From Aliikangiella coralliicola (GTDB taxonomy: Bacteria > Pseudomonadota > Gammaproteobacteria > Enterobacterales > Kangiellaceae): a DNA stretch of 64,000 nucleotides. This document shows positions 1 through 7,339 of this stretch, in pieces (position 1 is the first letter of the stretch; every line of letters begins with the position of its first letter). Position numbers and translations under genes: made by a program. The DNA is taken from positions 1 through 64,000 of the forward strand of contig NZ_ML660161.1 in the NCBI RefSeq assembly GCF_007004725.1. The letters run 5' to 3'. The notes below the pieces were generated by a model. It was not told the origin of the DNA. It saw only the letters and a list, made by a program, of their open reading frames with translations, and ran no database searches.

Positions 1-2
1 AC

Positions 3-1250
3 AAATCTTATGACCCGTTTGGCAAACCGAGGAAAGGCAATCTGGAAAGTGTTGAACCACCGACTTTAAGAGACGTGGCTTATCAGAGTGGTTTTATTTC
101 AGAACCGGATGATTTAAAACTCGAAACGAGAAGAGGCTTTACTGACCATGAGCATCTGGATGATGCGCAGTTGATTCATATGAATGGCAGAGTGTATGAC
201 TATAACGCTGGCAGGTTCCTCAGTGTTGACCCTTTCATACAATCTCCGGGTAACAGTCAGAGTATGAATCCCTATTCTTACATTATGAATAATCCACTCG
301 CAGGGACGGATCCGAGTGGTTATAAGGCAAATTGCGGTGGTGTATATGATATAAATTGTGTTGATCCAACAGAGCAATACTATGCAGGTCTTAAAGCATT
401 TGTATCCTCGGAAAAACACAATGGCTCTGCTTGTAAAGTTGGGACATGTGGTGGTCAGGCAGCTATGAAAGCAACAATAAATATTCTCAATGTGGAAGAC
501 ATTAAAACCTCATTAAGCGAAAAAGAAGCTAGAAAACTTGGGGAGAGAATTGTTAAACTAATTTCGACTGGAGGGACTAGAAAAGTTATTAGTTTGAATG
601 AGGCTGGCAACAGTCAGAATAACCAAGGAAATAATGAGGCTGGTTTTTGGGAAAAGGCTGGCAACTGGTTAGGTGGAAAGGGATATGTTTCTGACTTACA
701 AGTTCAGAAAGATATGGAAGCTCGTTGGGGAAGTCCTGGTGGGTGTTCAAGTGATTGCATTGACAAGGAGTATATAGAGCAATATCAAGAATATGCCGAA
801 ATGGCACTTGGTGGGGCTTCATTCGGGCCGATTGTAGTTTCTTCCGGACAAAGAAGTATTGCTGCCTTTCGTATTAGTCGTGGTGGGAAAACAGAACCTT
901 TCCAATATTTTGGCGGAGATGGTCACACATATTTGCTTGGAGAAATCAGTGAAAAAGGAATTGTTTCCTTTGATATACAGGCCGGGAAAAGCATAAGAGG
1001 AGGGGATTTGTTCAAAGTAATGATGAAGCATTTTGGTGGAAATGTTAAGGGTGTTGAAGGGTATTGGGTTGGTGGAACTAATCTAGATAGAGTGAACAAG
1101 CTAACATCTCAAGGCGTATCACTTAAAGATGCTGTTCATAAGACTTGGACTGCTAATCAAGCATCTAAATATGGCTTTAAATCAGGTAAAGTCGTATCTA
1201 GTTATGGCGAACATGGAAATTATCAAATGGTAAATGTTGTGTTTCAGTAA
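3..1250 (+). CDS. RHS repeat protein, C-terminal part with polymorphic toxin tip (5' end outside window)
   Basis: The frame is open to the left edge, so only the end of a large RHS/YD-repeat protein is present. Before the first internal GTG (position 75) it reads YDPFGKPR, typical RHS sequence. The RHS core follows: GRVYDYNAGRFLSVDP and NPYSYIMNNPL..DPSGY, where such proteins release their variable C-terminal toxin. The roughly 310 residues after DPSGY are the variable tip. Its last 130 residues (from about GQRSIAAF) contain GYWVGGTNLDRVNKL, TWTANQASKYGF and a YQMVNVVF end, a pattern I associate with tips of RHS and contact-dependent toxins, but I cannot name the activity. The tip is AT-richer than the core, as expected of an exchanged cassette. 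The next gene is a likely cognate immunity gene. Probably secreted by type VI or as a free RHS toxin; no secretion gene is in the window. Confidence 0.85.
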   Translation, partial: KSYDPFGKPRKGNLESVEPPTLRDVAYQSGFISEPDDLKLETRRGFTDHEHLDDAQLIHMNGRVYDYNAGRFLSVDPFIQSPGNSQSMNPYSYIMNNPLAGTDPSGYKANCGGVYDINCVDPTEQYYAGLKAFVSSEKHNGSACKVGTCGGQAAMKATINILNVEDIKTSLSEKEARKLGERIVKLISTGGTRKVISLNEAGNSQNNQGNNEAGFWEKAGNWLGGKGYVSDLQVQKDMEARWGSPGGCSSDCIDKEYIEQYQEYAEMALGGASFGPIVVSSGQRSIAAFRISRGGKTEPFQYFGGDGHTYLLGEISEKGIVSFDIQAGKSIRGGDLFKVMMKHFGGNVKGVEGYWVGGTNLDRVNKLTSQGVSLKDAVHKTWTANQASKYGFKSGKVVSSYGEHGNYQMVNVVFQ

Positions 1251-1270
1251 ATTATCAGGTGGATAACATA

Positions 1271-1540
1271 ATGAATTTGAACTACGACTTGATACAAGAA
1301 CTTCGCCATATGAATGGCGAAAATGCTAGTATTCTAGATATGGTAAAAAGAATAAAAAAAATTCACGGAGAAGAGTATATTAAACTCTATTGTATGCAGT
1401 ATTTAATGGAAGCATTTAACTTAACTTTACGTGAAGTTCAAGCTGTTGGAGGTTTTAAAGAGCTAGGTGGGGAGCTTGAAGATTGTGTAGTGTATGAACT
1501 TATGTCTCTCACAATTGAAAAAATAAAACGTTCAGCCTAG
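1271..1540 (+). CDS. Putative immunity protein for the RHS tip
   Basis: A small 89-residue, apparently all-helical protein starting 20 bp after the RHS stop, the standard place for a cognate immunity gene. I chose the ATG at 1271 over the in-frame GTG at 1259 because an AGGTGG Shine-Dalgarno lies about 8 bases before it. The core motif is YLMEAFNLTLREVQAVGGF, resembling small immunity-type proteins that follow RHS tips of this style; this is a family impression, not a search result. No signal peptide or membrane segment, so it should act in the cytosol by binding the toxin tip. Immediately downstream begins debris of another toxin tail. Confidence 0.65.
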   Translation: MNLNYDLIQELRHMNGENASILDMVKRIKKIHGEEYIKLYCMQYLMEAFNLTLREVQAVGGFKELGGELEDCVVYELMSLTIEKIKRSA

Positions 1541-1593
1541 CCGAGCAAGGGGAGCAGAACAATTGCGACTAACGATGGCTGTAAAAAACAAAT

Positions 1594-1650
1594 AAGGGGT
1601 CAAGCCTATCTTATAATAAATAAGCTCGAAGCCTTGTTCAGATGAATCAG
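1594..1650 (+). pseudogene. Displaced toxin C-terminus fragment, copy 1
   Basis: A 57-bp stretch almost identical to 3222-3278. Read in frame it encodes RGQAYLIINKLEALFR followed by a stop, the tail of a different toxin tip. No start or upstream domain is present here, so it is a relic of an earlier RHS tip pushed downstream by cassette exchange. Confidence 0.6.
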
Positions 1651-1774
1651 CAAGTAGCCTCGATGAAAATCGAGGTTTTCTTAGCGCGTGTGAAATAGCT
1701 GACTCATTTGATAAGTTTTGTTGTTTCCAATTTTCTGTAAAGTTTGTCCCTTGATTTCCTAAACTCAATCAAGG
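1651..1774 (+). repeat. Intergenic repeat module A, copy 1 (with terminator)
   Basis: About 124 bp nearly identical to 2344-2465, with a dozen or so differences by eye. It begins with the terminator hairpin and continues through AAGTTTTGTTGTTTCCAATT. The copies lie downstream of two different immunity-type genes, so the module apparently travels as the 3' border of each toxin/immunity cassette and could serve as homology for exchange. Confidence 0.8.
1658..1682 (+). terminator. Rho-independent terminator in repeat A copy 1
   Basis: Perfect 7-bp stem CCTCGAT/ATCGAGG closed by a GAAA tetraloop and followed by TTTTCTT. It lies after the immunity gene ending at 1540. Confidence 0.7.
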
Positions 1775-1864
1775 TTACCTAGCTGGAGTTAATAGAAGCC
1801 AATTTAATACTTGGAAAAGCAACTATTGGAAACATAGAGCAGATGATTTTTAAGGTAGGTAGCG

Positions 1865-2326
1865 ATGAGTGAATTTTCTTGTGAAGAAGTAAAAAAATTA
1901 ATTAATTTAAATCTTGGTATTATTGAGCTTGGTACGTCAAAAGATGCTGTTGATGTCCGTTGGTTTGAAGAAGCTGAAAAAATTCTTGGTGTGAAGTTGA
2001 CGGAATCATATTTATGGTTCTTAAGAAATTATTCCGGTGGAGAAATTGGCGGTGAAGAAATTTATAGCATATATGGGGTGGACTTTGAAACAGTTAACGG
2101 TGGAGATATTGTTTATCACCATATAGTTAATCAAAGAAGCGGCTTAACTAAACCAGATCATATTGTAGTTTTGGAAACGGATTTAGGCGAGGTGTTTTTC
2201 TTTGATTACTCTGAATTTGATGGCAAAGAATGTCCTATAAACTTAAGGTTGCCATCGGGTGACGTAGAGCATTACGCTAAAAACTTTTATGAGTTTTTGC
2301 AAAGACGGATAGAAGTTTTTTCATGA
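1865..2326 (+). CDS. SMI1/KNR4 (SUKH) family immunity-type protein
   Basis: A 153-residue protein with the SUKH signature: WFEEAEKILGVKLTESYLWFLRNYSGGEI near residues 23-57, then a YSIYGVDFE strand and a C-terminal FYEFLQRRIE helix. SUKH proteins are common immunity proteins in polymorphic toxin loci and bind nuclease-type and other tips. A good ribosome site (AAGGTAGG) precedes the ATG. The gene is not next to an intact toxin; it sits between two copies of repeat A and behind the RHS tip, so it is probably an orphan immunity gene retained after its toxin tip was replaced. It could still protect against sibling strains. Confidence 0.85.
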   Translation: MSEFSCEEVKKLINLNLGIIELGTSKDAVDVRWFEEAEKILGVKLTESYLWFLRNYSGGEIGGEEIYSIYGVDFETVNGGDIVYHHIVNQRSGLTKPDHIVVLETDLGEVFFFDYSEFDGKECPINLRLPSGDVEHYAKNFYEFLQRRIEVFS

Positions 2327-2343
2327 CGATTATAGGGCTGTAG

Positions 2344-2465
2344 CAGGTAGCCTCGATGAAAATCGAGGTTTTCTTAGCGCGTGTGAAATAGTCGGCTTAT
2401 TTGCTAAGTTTTGTTGTTTCCAATTTTCTGTAAAGTTTGTACCTTGATTTCGTAAACTCCATCAA
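2344..2465 (+). repeat. Intergenic repeat module A, copy 2 (with terminator)
   Basis: Near-identical to 1651-1774. It starts 17 bp after the SUKH gene stop and contains the same hairpin and downstream AT-rich sequence. Confidence 0.8.
2351..2375 (+). terminator. Rho-independent terminator in repeat A copy 2
   Basis: The same CCTCGAT-GAAA-ATCGAGG hairpin with a TTTTCTT tail, following the SUKH gene. Confidence 0.7.
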
Positions 2466-2512
2466 ATCTACTTAGATGGATTTACCCAAATGATATCTAG
2501 TGTAGTGTTTAA

Positions 2513-2791
2513 ATGATAGAAAAAAATAACTTAGTAGTTAAGTATTACAATCTCAAAATGTTTTTAACAACAGATTTGAATACATTTATGAAAGTATTGA
2601 TCAATGAGTACGGGGCCATTTTTAACGTAGAATATAGAGAGATGAATGAAAATGAACAAAGAGAATCAAGTTACATTCAAGATGGTATAACTTTAGTCAA
2701 AGATCGTTTTTGGCTTTTAGAGTCACTGGTAACTTCGACTAAAAGAAGAAAAGATCTAGAAGCTAAAATTATTGACGAGGGGCAAAAGTAA
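2513..2791 (+). CDS. Small hypothetical protein in RHS tip array
   Basis: A 92-residue charged protein with no recognised domain, signal peptide or membrane helix. The start has no clear Shine-Dalgarno. Its position after a repeat-A module matches that of the orphan immunity gene upstream, so an orphan immunity role is plausible. The adjoining frame opens before this one closes, so this and the next entry may be halves of one frameshifted gene. Function unknown. Confidence 0.4.
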   Translation: MIEKNNLVVKYYNLKMFLTTDLNTFMKVLINEYGAIFNVEYREMNENEQRESSYIQDGITLVKDRFWLLESLVTSTKRRKDLEAKIIDEGQK

Positions 2792-2819
2792 AACTCAAAA
2801 AGCGAGCTGTAGGAATTGT

Positions 2820-3065
2820 ATGAGGCCAGATGATTTTGTCAGAATGGTTGGTAGTTTTAAGCCTTCGCTTGAAAAACTAGAGCTAGAAGGGCTTTCTAAA
2901 ATTGAAGCAAAAGAGTTTCAAAAAAGCTATGAAGTGCCCAAGAGAGAAAAACCTTTGCAAATGAATCTAGAAAATGAATTTAGCAATGAACTGTTTGGTT
3001 TCTATAATCTGTCTTCGCTAGAGATAGGTGCAAGTTTTTATAAGACAGGCAGGAAACATTATTAG
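2820..3065 (+). CDS. Small hypothetical protein or frameshifted continuation
   Basis: An 81-residue open frame starting MRPDDFVRMVGSF, with a TAGGA about 6 bases before the ATG; the frame is open further upstream to 2772. Strongly charged and helical by composition, no recognised family. Two readings are possible: an independent immunity-type gene, or the C-terminal half of the preceding gene after a +1/-1 slip near 2780. The end (after GFYNLSSLEIG) runs into the toxin-tail remnant in another frame, suggesting a recombination joint near 3030. Confidence 0.35.
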   Translation: MRPDDFVRMVGSFKPSLEKLELEGLSKIEAKEFQKSYEVPKREKPLQMNLENEFSNELFGFYNLSSLEIGASFYKTGRKHY

Positions 3066-3273
3066 TAAAAATTCAGTCGCATCTGCGTCCTATGCTCGAT
3101 TACAGAAGCAGGGAACAGAATTACGATTTGTAAGCGATCCTGAAATGCCCCAAATGGGAATATTCGAAGGAGCACGCAATAGGATTACGATAAACACGGC
3201 TCGTCATTCTTCTGCAGAATCAAGGGGTCAAGCCTATTTTATAATAAATAAGCTCGAAGCCTTGTTCAGATGA
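3028..3273 (+). pseudogene. Displaced toxin tip fragment, copy 2
   Basis: An 81-codon frame without a credible start (GTG just after a TAG). It reads like the end of a toxin tip: KNSVASASYARLQKQGTEL, then IFEGARNRITINTARHSSAE. The 'NRITIN..RH' stretch is reminiscent of tips that lead into a metallopeptidase-type helix, but no HExxH follows, so that helix is absent or replaced. The last 17 codons match copy 1 at 1594. Interpreted as a decayed, displaced RHS tip. Confidence 0.55.
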
Positions 3274-3278
3274 ATCAG
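3222..3278 (+). repeat. Toxin-tail repeat B, copy 2
   Basis: Nearly identical 57-bp partner of 1594-1650. Beyond GATGAATCAG the two copies diverge: copy 1 joins repeat A, copy 2 joins RHS-like sequence. That marks a recombination breakpoint. Confidence 0.75.
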
Positions 3279-3362
3279 GTGAAAACCCATATTGCCGGCA
3301 CCGATTACACCTTAAAAACGCAATATGATGGCAATTATGGCCGGGTCAAAGTAAAACCTTAA
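3270..3362 (+). pseudogene. RHS/YD-repeat remnant
   Basis: A 30-codon frame ending at TAA whose translation includes TLKTQYDGNYGRVKVKP, resembling a YD repeat. It has no RHS core and overlaps the preceding toxin-tail stop by 4 bases. Probably a scrap of an RHS gene left at the end of the array. Confidence 0.4.
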
Positions 3363-3461
3363 GCGGACACTCTGCCTAATAAAAGTCTATTTTGCTAAAC
3401 AGAGTGTTTTTTAATTTAGAAGCTAGAAAATATGGTTAGTTTTTAGCCGCGAGAGGATAAA

Positions 3462-3719
3462 ATGGCACTGATTAATTGCGATAAACATGGGAAGCAAGGT
3501 GTAATCCACCTTTGCACACATTTACACAAACAATTTGAGAAAAAAACGGAATTAGATATCACACACCAAATAAAAAAGGATCTTTCTGGAATGACGATTT
3601 ATTTGTGCGATGAGTGTGTAGATAAGAATAATCTAGAAAATATTGAAATATTAGATTTCGATGACTTACAGAAAATTGGAGATGATTTATGGCCGATTTG
3701 TGGGAAATGTTTAATTTAA
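3462..3719 (+). CDS. Small cysteine-rich hypothetical protein
   Basis: An 85-residue soluble protein with a GAGAGG ribosome site about 7 bases before the ATG. It carries CDKHG at the N-terminus, CDEC near residue 50 and CGKC near the C-terminus, an arrangement suggesting a zinc ribbon. It is followed at once by a terminator of the same design as those after the immunity genes upstream, which supports a role as another orphan immunity gene. No family recognised; the immunity role is inference from context. Confidence 0.55.
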   Translation: MALINCDKHGKQGVIHLCTHLHKQFEKKTELDITHQIKKDLSGMTIYLCDECVDKNNLENIEILDFDDLQKIGDDLWPICGKCLI

Positions 3720-3753
3720 CACCTGAATTCGTACCATAAATATAGCGAGGTAG

Positions 3754-3777
3754 CCTTGATGGTAATCAAGGTTTTCT
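3754..3777 (+). terminator. Rho-independent terminator, diverged sister of repeat A hairpin
   Basis: Stem CCTTGAT/ATCAAGG with GGTA loop and TTTTCTC tail. Preceded by GAGGTAG and followed by TTTTCT as in repeat A, but the downstream part of the module is missing. Confidence 0.65.
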
Positions 3778-3782
3778 CAAAG

Positions 3783-3930
3783 TGGACTCTGTAAATTATT
3801 TTGTGTAACTGACAATTTAAATGTGGTCAATTAAGCGGTCTTCAAGCTCAATCATAAAACGATTTAAGGCCGCCTTCCAATTTCTGATAGACATTGTCCA
3901 TAGTTTCGAAGCTTGCTCCACAATCTTAAG
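3783..3930 (-). mobile_element. IS256-family remnant: inverted-repeat end and transposase C-terminus
   Basis: On the minus strand the in-frame codons 3927-3817 encode IVEQASKLWTMSIRNWKAAL and on to NRFMIELEDRL before a stop, the characteristic C-terminus of IS256-family transposases. Outside the stop, the sequence GACTCTGTAAATTATTTTGT is a typical terminal repeat of this family in gammaproteobacteria. Everything upstream of about residue -37 has been replaced by the tandem repeat at 3931, so the element is dead. Confidence 0.75.
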
Positions 3931-4987
3931 AAAAAATAAGTAGACACTCTACTTATAGTGGCTAATTTGGGAAAAAGAGGGCCTAACTAGTAGAATGAGA
4001 GGGATATAAAAATCAAATTTAGCGTGTTTTTTTAGTCAGCTGGTCAGTTTTTTTGGTTAAGTTTATCGATATGTTTTAGTATTTAAGATTTTGGCGCAAT
4101 GGAATGCCTTCCTGTAATGGAATTCGAAACAGAATAATGGATGTGGTTAAGTCAGGCTTCAGATGTTGTTGAGTAAAGCAATTTAGCCGCGCTAATGCCT
4201 CGTAAACAACGCAGTTCTAATTGCCTGGCCTTTTCTCGAATTTTGGCGATGGGACCTACGACTCGGTAAAACTGTTTACCATAACTTTCAATCTGTTTGA
4301 GCCAGTGATTTTGTTGTAAGTTGAGTCGGTTTAGTACCGGTGAAATATGAGCTGGAATTGATGTCTTATCGGGATAAATAATCGACTTGCCTGCCCATTC
4401 AACTAATTCGGTATATTCCCTTAAGGTAATACTGAGTTTTCGCTCCCGAAGATGACCGGCCATAGTTTCAATGGCGAATTCTAGTTTTGATTCGTCAGTA
4501 TGTGATTGAATACCATCAAGCCGCTGTTTGATAGAAGTATGGTGAGACTCTTCTAGTTTATCGGTGATTCTGGCTCTGATGGGATTTAAGTCTACATAAG
4601 CCATACAAGATAATACCGCGGCTTCGTCTAATAATGCCTGAGAATGAAATCTTCCCTCCCAGAATCGACCGGTACAAAAATCCTCCTGATTACTGAGTTT
4701 CGCCAGCGGCTCGTTGAGTCGTCGCATAAACCAGGACAAACTTCCTAAGCGCTTACGATATTTTCTCAGTTTTTCAGGACTATCAATAATTATCTGTTTC
4801 TTGATTTCGCGAAGATGCCTATTTTCAGGCCGGTCAAGACGACTGGGATAGACTTGTAACCAACGCTCAGCGACTTCTTCATCAGTCCATCGCTCTGGCT
4901 CTATTGGGTCTAGATACAGCACAATATGATAATGGTTATCCATAATGGCATAGGCATAAATCTCAACCGAGAAGATTTCGCATAAAG
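3931..4987. repeat. Tandem duplication, copy A (1056-bp offset)
   Basis: Sequence from 3931 reappears at 4987/4988 with a constant offset of 1056 bp: TAGACACTCT at 3941 and 4997, transposase stop at 4152 and 5208. The copies differ at scattered sites, so the duplication is not brand new. The unit comprises the 3' flank and all but the first ~52 codons of a transposase gene. The joint lies in AT-rich AAAATAA sequence. Confidence 0.9.
4152..4987 (-). pseudogene. RAYT/IS200-like transposase, 5'-truncated copy
   Basis: Same protein as the neighbour at 5208-6200 but lacking the N-terminal ~52 residues, including the FYHCTNRCVRRAF strand of the Y1/HUH fold. The HUH motif (DNHYHIV) and AYVDLNPIRARI helix, likely to carry the catalytic tyrosine, remain. 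A GTG at 5003 would allow a shortened product beginning in the junction sequence, but without the first strand activity is unlikely. Confidence 0.8.
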
Positions 4988-6043
4988 CAAAATAAATAGA
5001 CACTCTGCTTATAGCGGTTGATTTGGTAAAAAGAGGGCCTAATTAGTAGAATGAGAGGGATATAAAAATCGAATTTGGCGTGTTTTTTTGTCAGCTGTTC
5101 AGTTTTTCGGCTAAGTTTATCGAAGTGTTTTAGTATTTAAGATTTTGGCGCAATGGAATGCCTTCCTGTCATGGAATTCGAAACAGAATAATGGATATGT
5201 GGTTAAGTCAGGCTTCAGATGTTGTCGAGTAAAGCAATTTAGCAGCGCTAATGCCTCGTAAATAACGCAACTTTAACCGTCTGGCTTTTTCTCTGATATT
5301 ATCAATGGTCCCAACAACTCGACAAAACTGTTTGCCGTAGTTTTCGATCTGTTTGAGCCAGTGACTTTGTTGTAGATTAAGTCGCTCTAATACTGGTGCA
5401 ATATGAGCTGGAATTGATGCCTTATCGGGATAAATAATCGACTTGCCCGCCCATTCAACTAATTCGGTATATTCCCTTAAGGTGATACTGAGTTTTCGCT
5501 CCCGAAGATGACCGGCCATAGTTTCAATGGCGAATTCTAGTTTTGATTGGTCAATATGTGATTGAATACCATCAAGCCGCTGTTTGATGGAAGTTTGGTG
5601 AGACTCTTCTAGTTTATCGGTGATTCTGGCTCTGATGGGATTTAAGTCGACATAAGCCATACAAGACAATACCGCGGCTTCGTCTAATAATGCCTGAGAA
5701 TGAAATCTTCCCTCCCAGAATCGGCCTGTGCAATAGTCTTCCTGATTACTGAGTTTCGCCAGTGGCTCATTGAGTCGTCGCATAAACCAGGACAAACTTC
5801 CTAATCGCTTACGATATTTTCTCAGTTTTTCAGGACTATCAATAATTATCTGTTTCTTGATTTCGCGAAGATGCGTATTTTCAGGCCGGTCAAGACGAGA
5901 GGGATAGACTTGTAACCAACGTTCAGCGACTTCCTCATCAGTCCATCGTTCTGGCTCTATTGGGTCTAGATACAACACAATATGATAATGGTTATCCATA
6001 ATGGCATAGGCATAAATCTCAACCGAGAAGATTTCGCATAAGG
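4988..6043. repeat. Tandem duplication, copy B
   Basis: Second unit of the 1056-bp direct repeat. At its right edge the homology stops after CGCATAA and the intact gene continues. Confidence 0.9.
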
Positions 6044-6200
6044 CCAACATTTGCTTTTCTAACCAGGCTTTACGATAGTCGAAACTCCGGCCGGTATCTT
6101 TATCGAAACCGCAGAGGAAAGCGCGTCTGACACAGCGATTGGTACAGTGATAAAATCCGGGCGTTTCGTTATCGACCAGGTTCCTTCTGGCAATGGCCAT
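5208..6200 (-). CDS. REP-associated tyrosine transposase-like protein (Y1/HUH)
   Basis: A 330-residue Y1-type single-strand transposase relative of the RAYT class. Start chosen at 6200 because AAGGAAG precedes that ATG by about 8 bases; an upstream in-frame start (6242) lacks one. Order: GFYHCTNRCVRRAF strand (residues 15-28), HUH metal-binding motif H71-Y-H73 in MDNHYHIVLYL, a basic middle, and AYVDLNPIRARI, which in RAYTs contains the catalytic tyrosine. The family is usually single-copy and domesticated, acting on REP palindromes; here it lies in tandem with a truncated copy. No obvious REP hairpin array flanks it. Confidence 0.85.
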   Translation of the reverse strand: MAIARRNLVDNETPGFYHCTNRCVRRAFLCGFDKDTGRSFDYRKAWLEKQMLALCEIFSVEIYAYAIMDNHYHIVLYLDPIEPERWTDEEVAERWLQVYPSRLDRPENTHLREIKKQIIIDSPEKLRKYRKRLGSLSWFMRRLNEPLAKLSNQEDYCTGRFWEGRFHSQALLDEAAVLSCMAYVDLNPIRARITDKLEESHQTSIKQRLDGIQSHIDQSKLEFAIETMAGHLRERKLSITLREYTELVEWAGKSIIYPDKASIPAHIAPVLERLNLQQSHWLKQIENYGKQFCRVVGTIDNIREKARRLKLRYLRGISAAKLLYSTTSEA

Positions 6201-6375
6201 AATTTTCTTCCTTGAATGATTAGGCAAATATTTTGGGATCAAAGCTCGAATGTTTCAATGCCCACAAGCTGATAGAGTTATCAGTGAAAGACAATTTCGA
6301 TTGTGAGAGAATGACGATGACTCTAGTGTCTGATAAATATCGAAATCATATACAAAGCAAATCAGGAGCGAAGGA

Positions 6376-7071
6376 ATGAAGTGTTTTTTAACGATGTCTT
6401 TAATATTAATTTTTTGTGGAAGCGCTCAAGGAGAGGTTGGCCACGAAATTGTTGTTACTGGTTCGAGACTCAGTAGCGGTGATTACTACGATATGCCAGC
6501 AGTTACCATCAAAAGAAAGGCTGATTTTTTAGTTCAACGTATTCGGTTAATAAACGATAGTAGATCTCCAAAGCTGAGAAAGAAGGAAATCATAAAGACT
6601 ATAGATAACTTGTTGAAGGCTTCTAGAAAAAATGATGATATCGAACTTTCTTATGGCGAAGGCTTTCTGGTACCCGTTAATTTAAACGATGATTCGCTTC
6701 AGTTAATAGAAGATCATAAGCGATCTGATACTAGCTATGTAAATATTTATGTCAAAGTAGTATTAGATGAAAGCCGCTCCTCAAAACAACAAATCTCAGA
6801 GTTGCGATCATTTATTGCCGATGCGAAGTTGATTAGTCGTACAGAAATAGAGTATTTAGGTGATATTGGTTTAAGCATTGTCAGTCCTGAACAATATCGG
6901 TACGAAATACTTAAAAAGATCTCTGCGGAGAACGATAAAATAAAAAAGCTTGTTGGTGGTGATTGCACGATAAAAATTGGAGGACTTGAAGGTCGCGTAG
7001 AGTGGGAGCGCTCAGATGTAGCAGAGCTAACTTTGTATATCGCTTATGCGACCGAAGTTTCGTGTAGTTAG
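6376..7071 (+). CDS. Secreted protein of unknown function
   Basis: A 231-residue protein with a signal peptide (cleavage near GSAQG-EVG) and GGAGCGAAGG ribosome-site sequence before the ATG. The mature start EIVVTGSR resembles the TonB-dependent receptor plug beginning, but no plug or barrel follows. The rest is mixed alpha/beta with a long charged helix (KLRKKEIIKTIDNLLKASRK) and a pair of cysteines near the end (GGDCTIK, EVSCS) that could form a disulfide. I do not recognise a domain. It stands alone, divergent from the transposase and convergent with the cytochrome gene. Periplasmic location is inferred from the signal. Confidence 0.7.
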   Translation: MKCFLTMSLILIFCGSAQGEVGHEIVVTGSRLSSGDYYDMPAVTIKRKADFLVQRIRLINDSRSPKLRKKEIIKTIDNLLKASRKNDDIELSYGEGFLVPVNLNDDSLQLIEDHKRSDTSYVNIYVKVVLDESRSSKQQISELRSFIADAKLISRTEIEYLGDIGLSIVSPEQYRYEILKKISAENDKIKKLVGGDCTIKIGGLEGRVEWERSDVAELTLYIAYATEVSCS

Positions 7072-7240
7072 TCTAGCAGTTCAGATTGGTATTCATATCT
7101 AGTAAACAAATAACAGGTTAGGTCGCGTTTTTAATAATTAAGCTCAAACTTTTTTCTGAAATCGTCGGCCAGACACATTTTTCTACGAAGTTATAAAGTG
7201 CTCATGGTGCGTTTGCCAATATACACTTTGGAGCAAGGGG

Positions 7241-7266
7241 GAGACTGTAAATAATAATGTGTAACT
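7241..7266. mobile_element. Possible solo IS256-type terminal repeat
   Basis: GAGACTGTAAATAATAATGT followed by GTAAC is close to the end of the IS256 remnant at 3785 (CTGTAAATTATTTTGTGTAAC). No transposase codons are recognisable beside it. It may be the leftover of a second insertion or chance similarity in AT-rich DNA. Confidence 0.3.
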
Positions 7267-7339
7267 ATACCCTATCAATATGGTGAAAATGCCAAAGAGC
7301 TTTCTTCATCTACCAACCCTGATGGTTTTCAACCAACAA

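Noticed and set aside
6420-6480. EIVVTGSR start of the 6376 gene considered as a TonB-dependent receptor
   Set aside because: The protein is only 231 residues and has neither plug nor beta-barrel.
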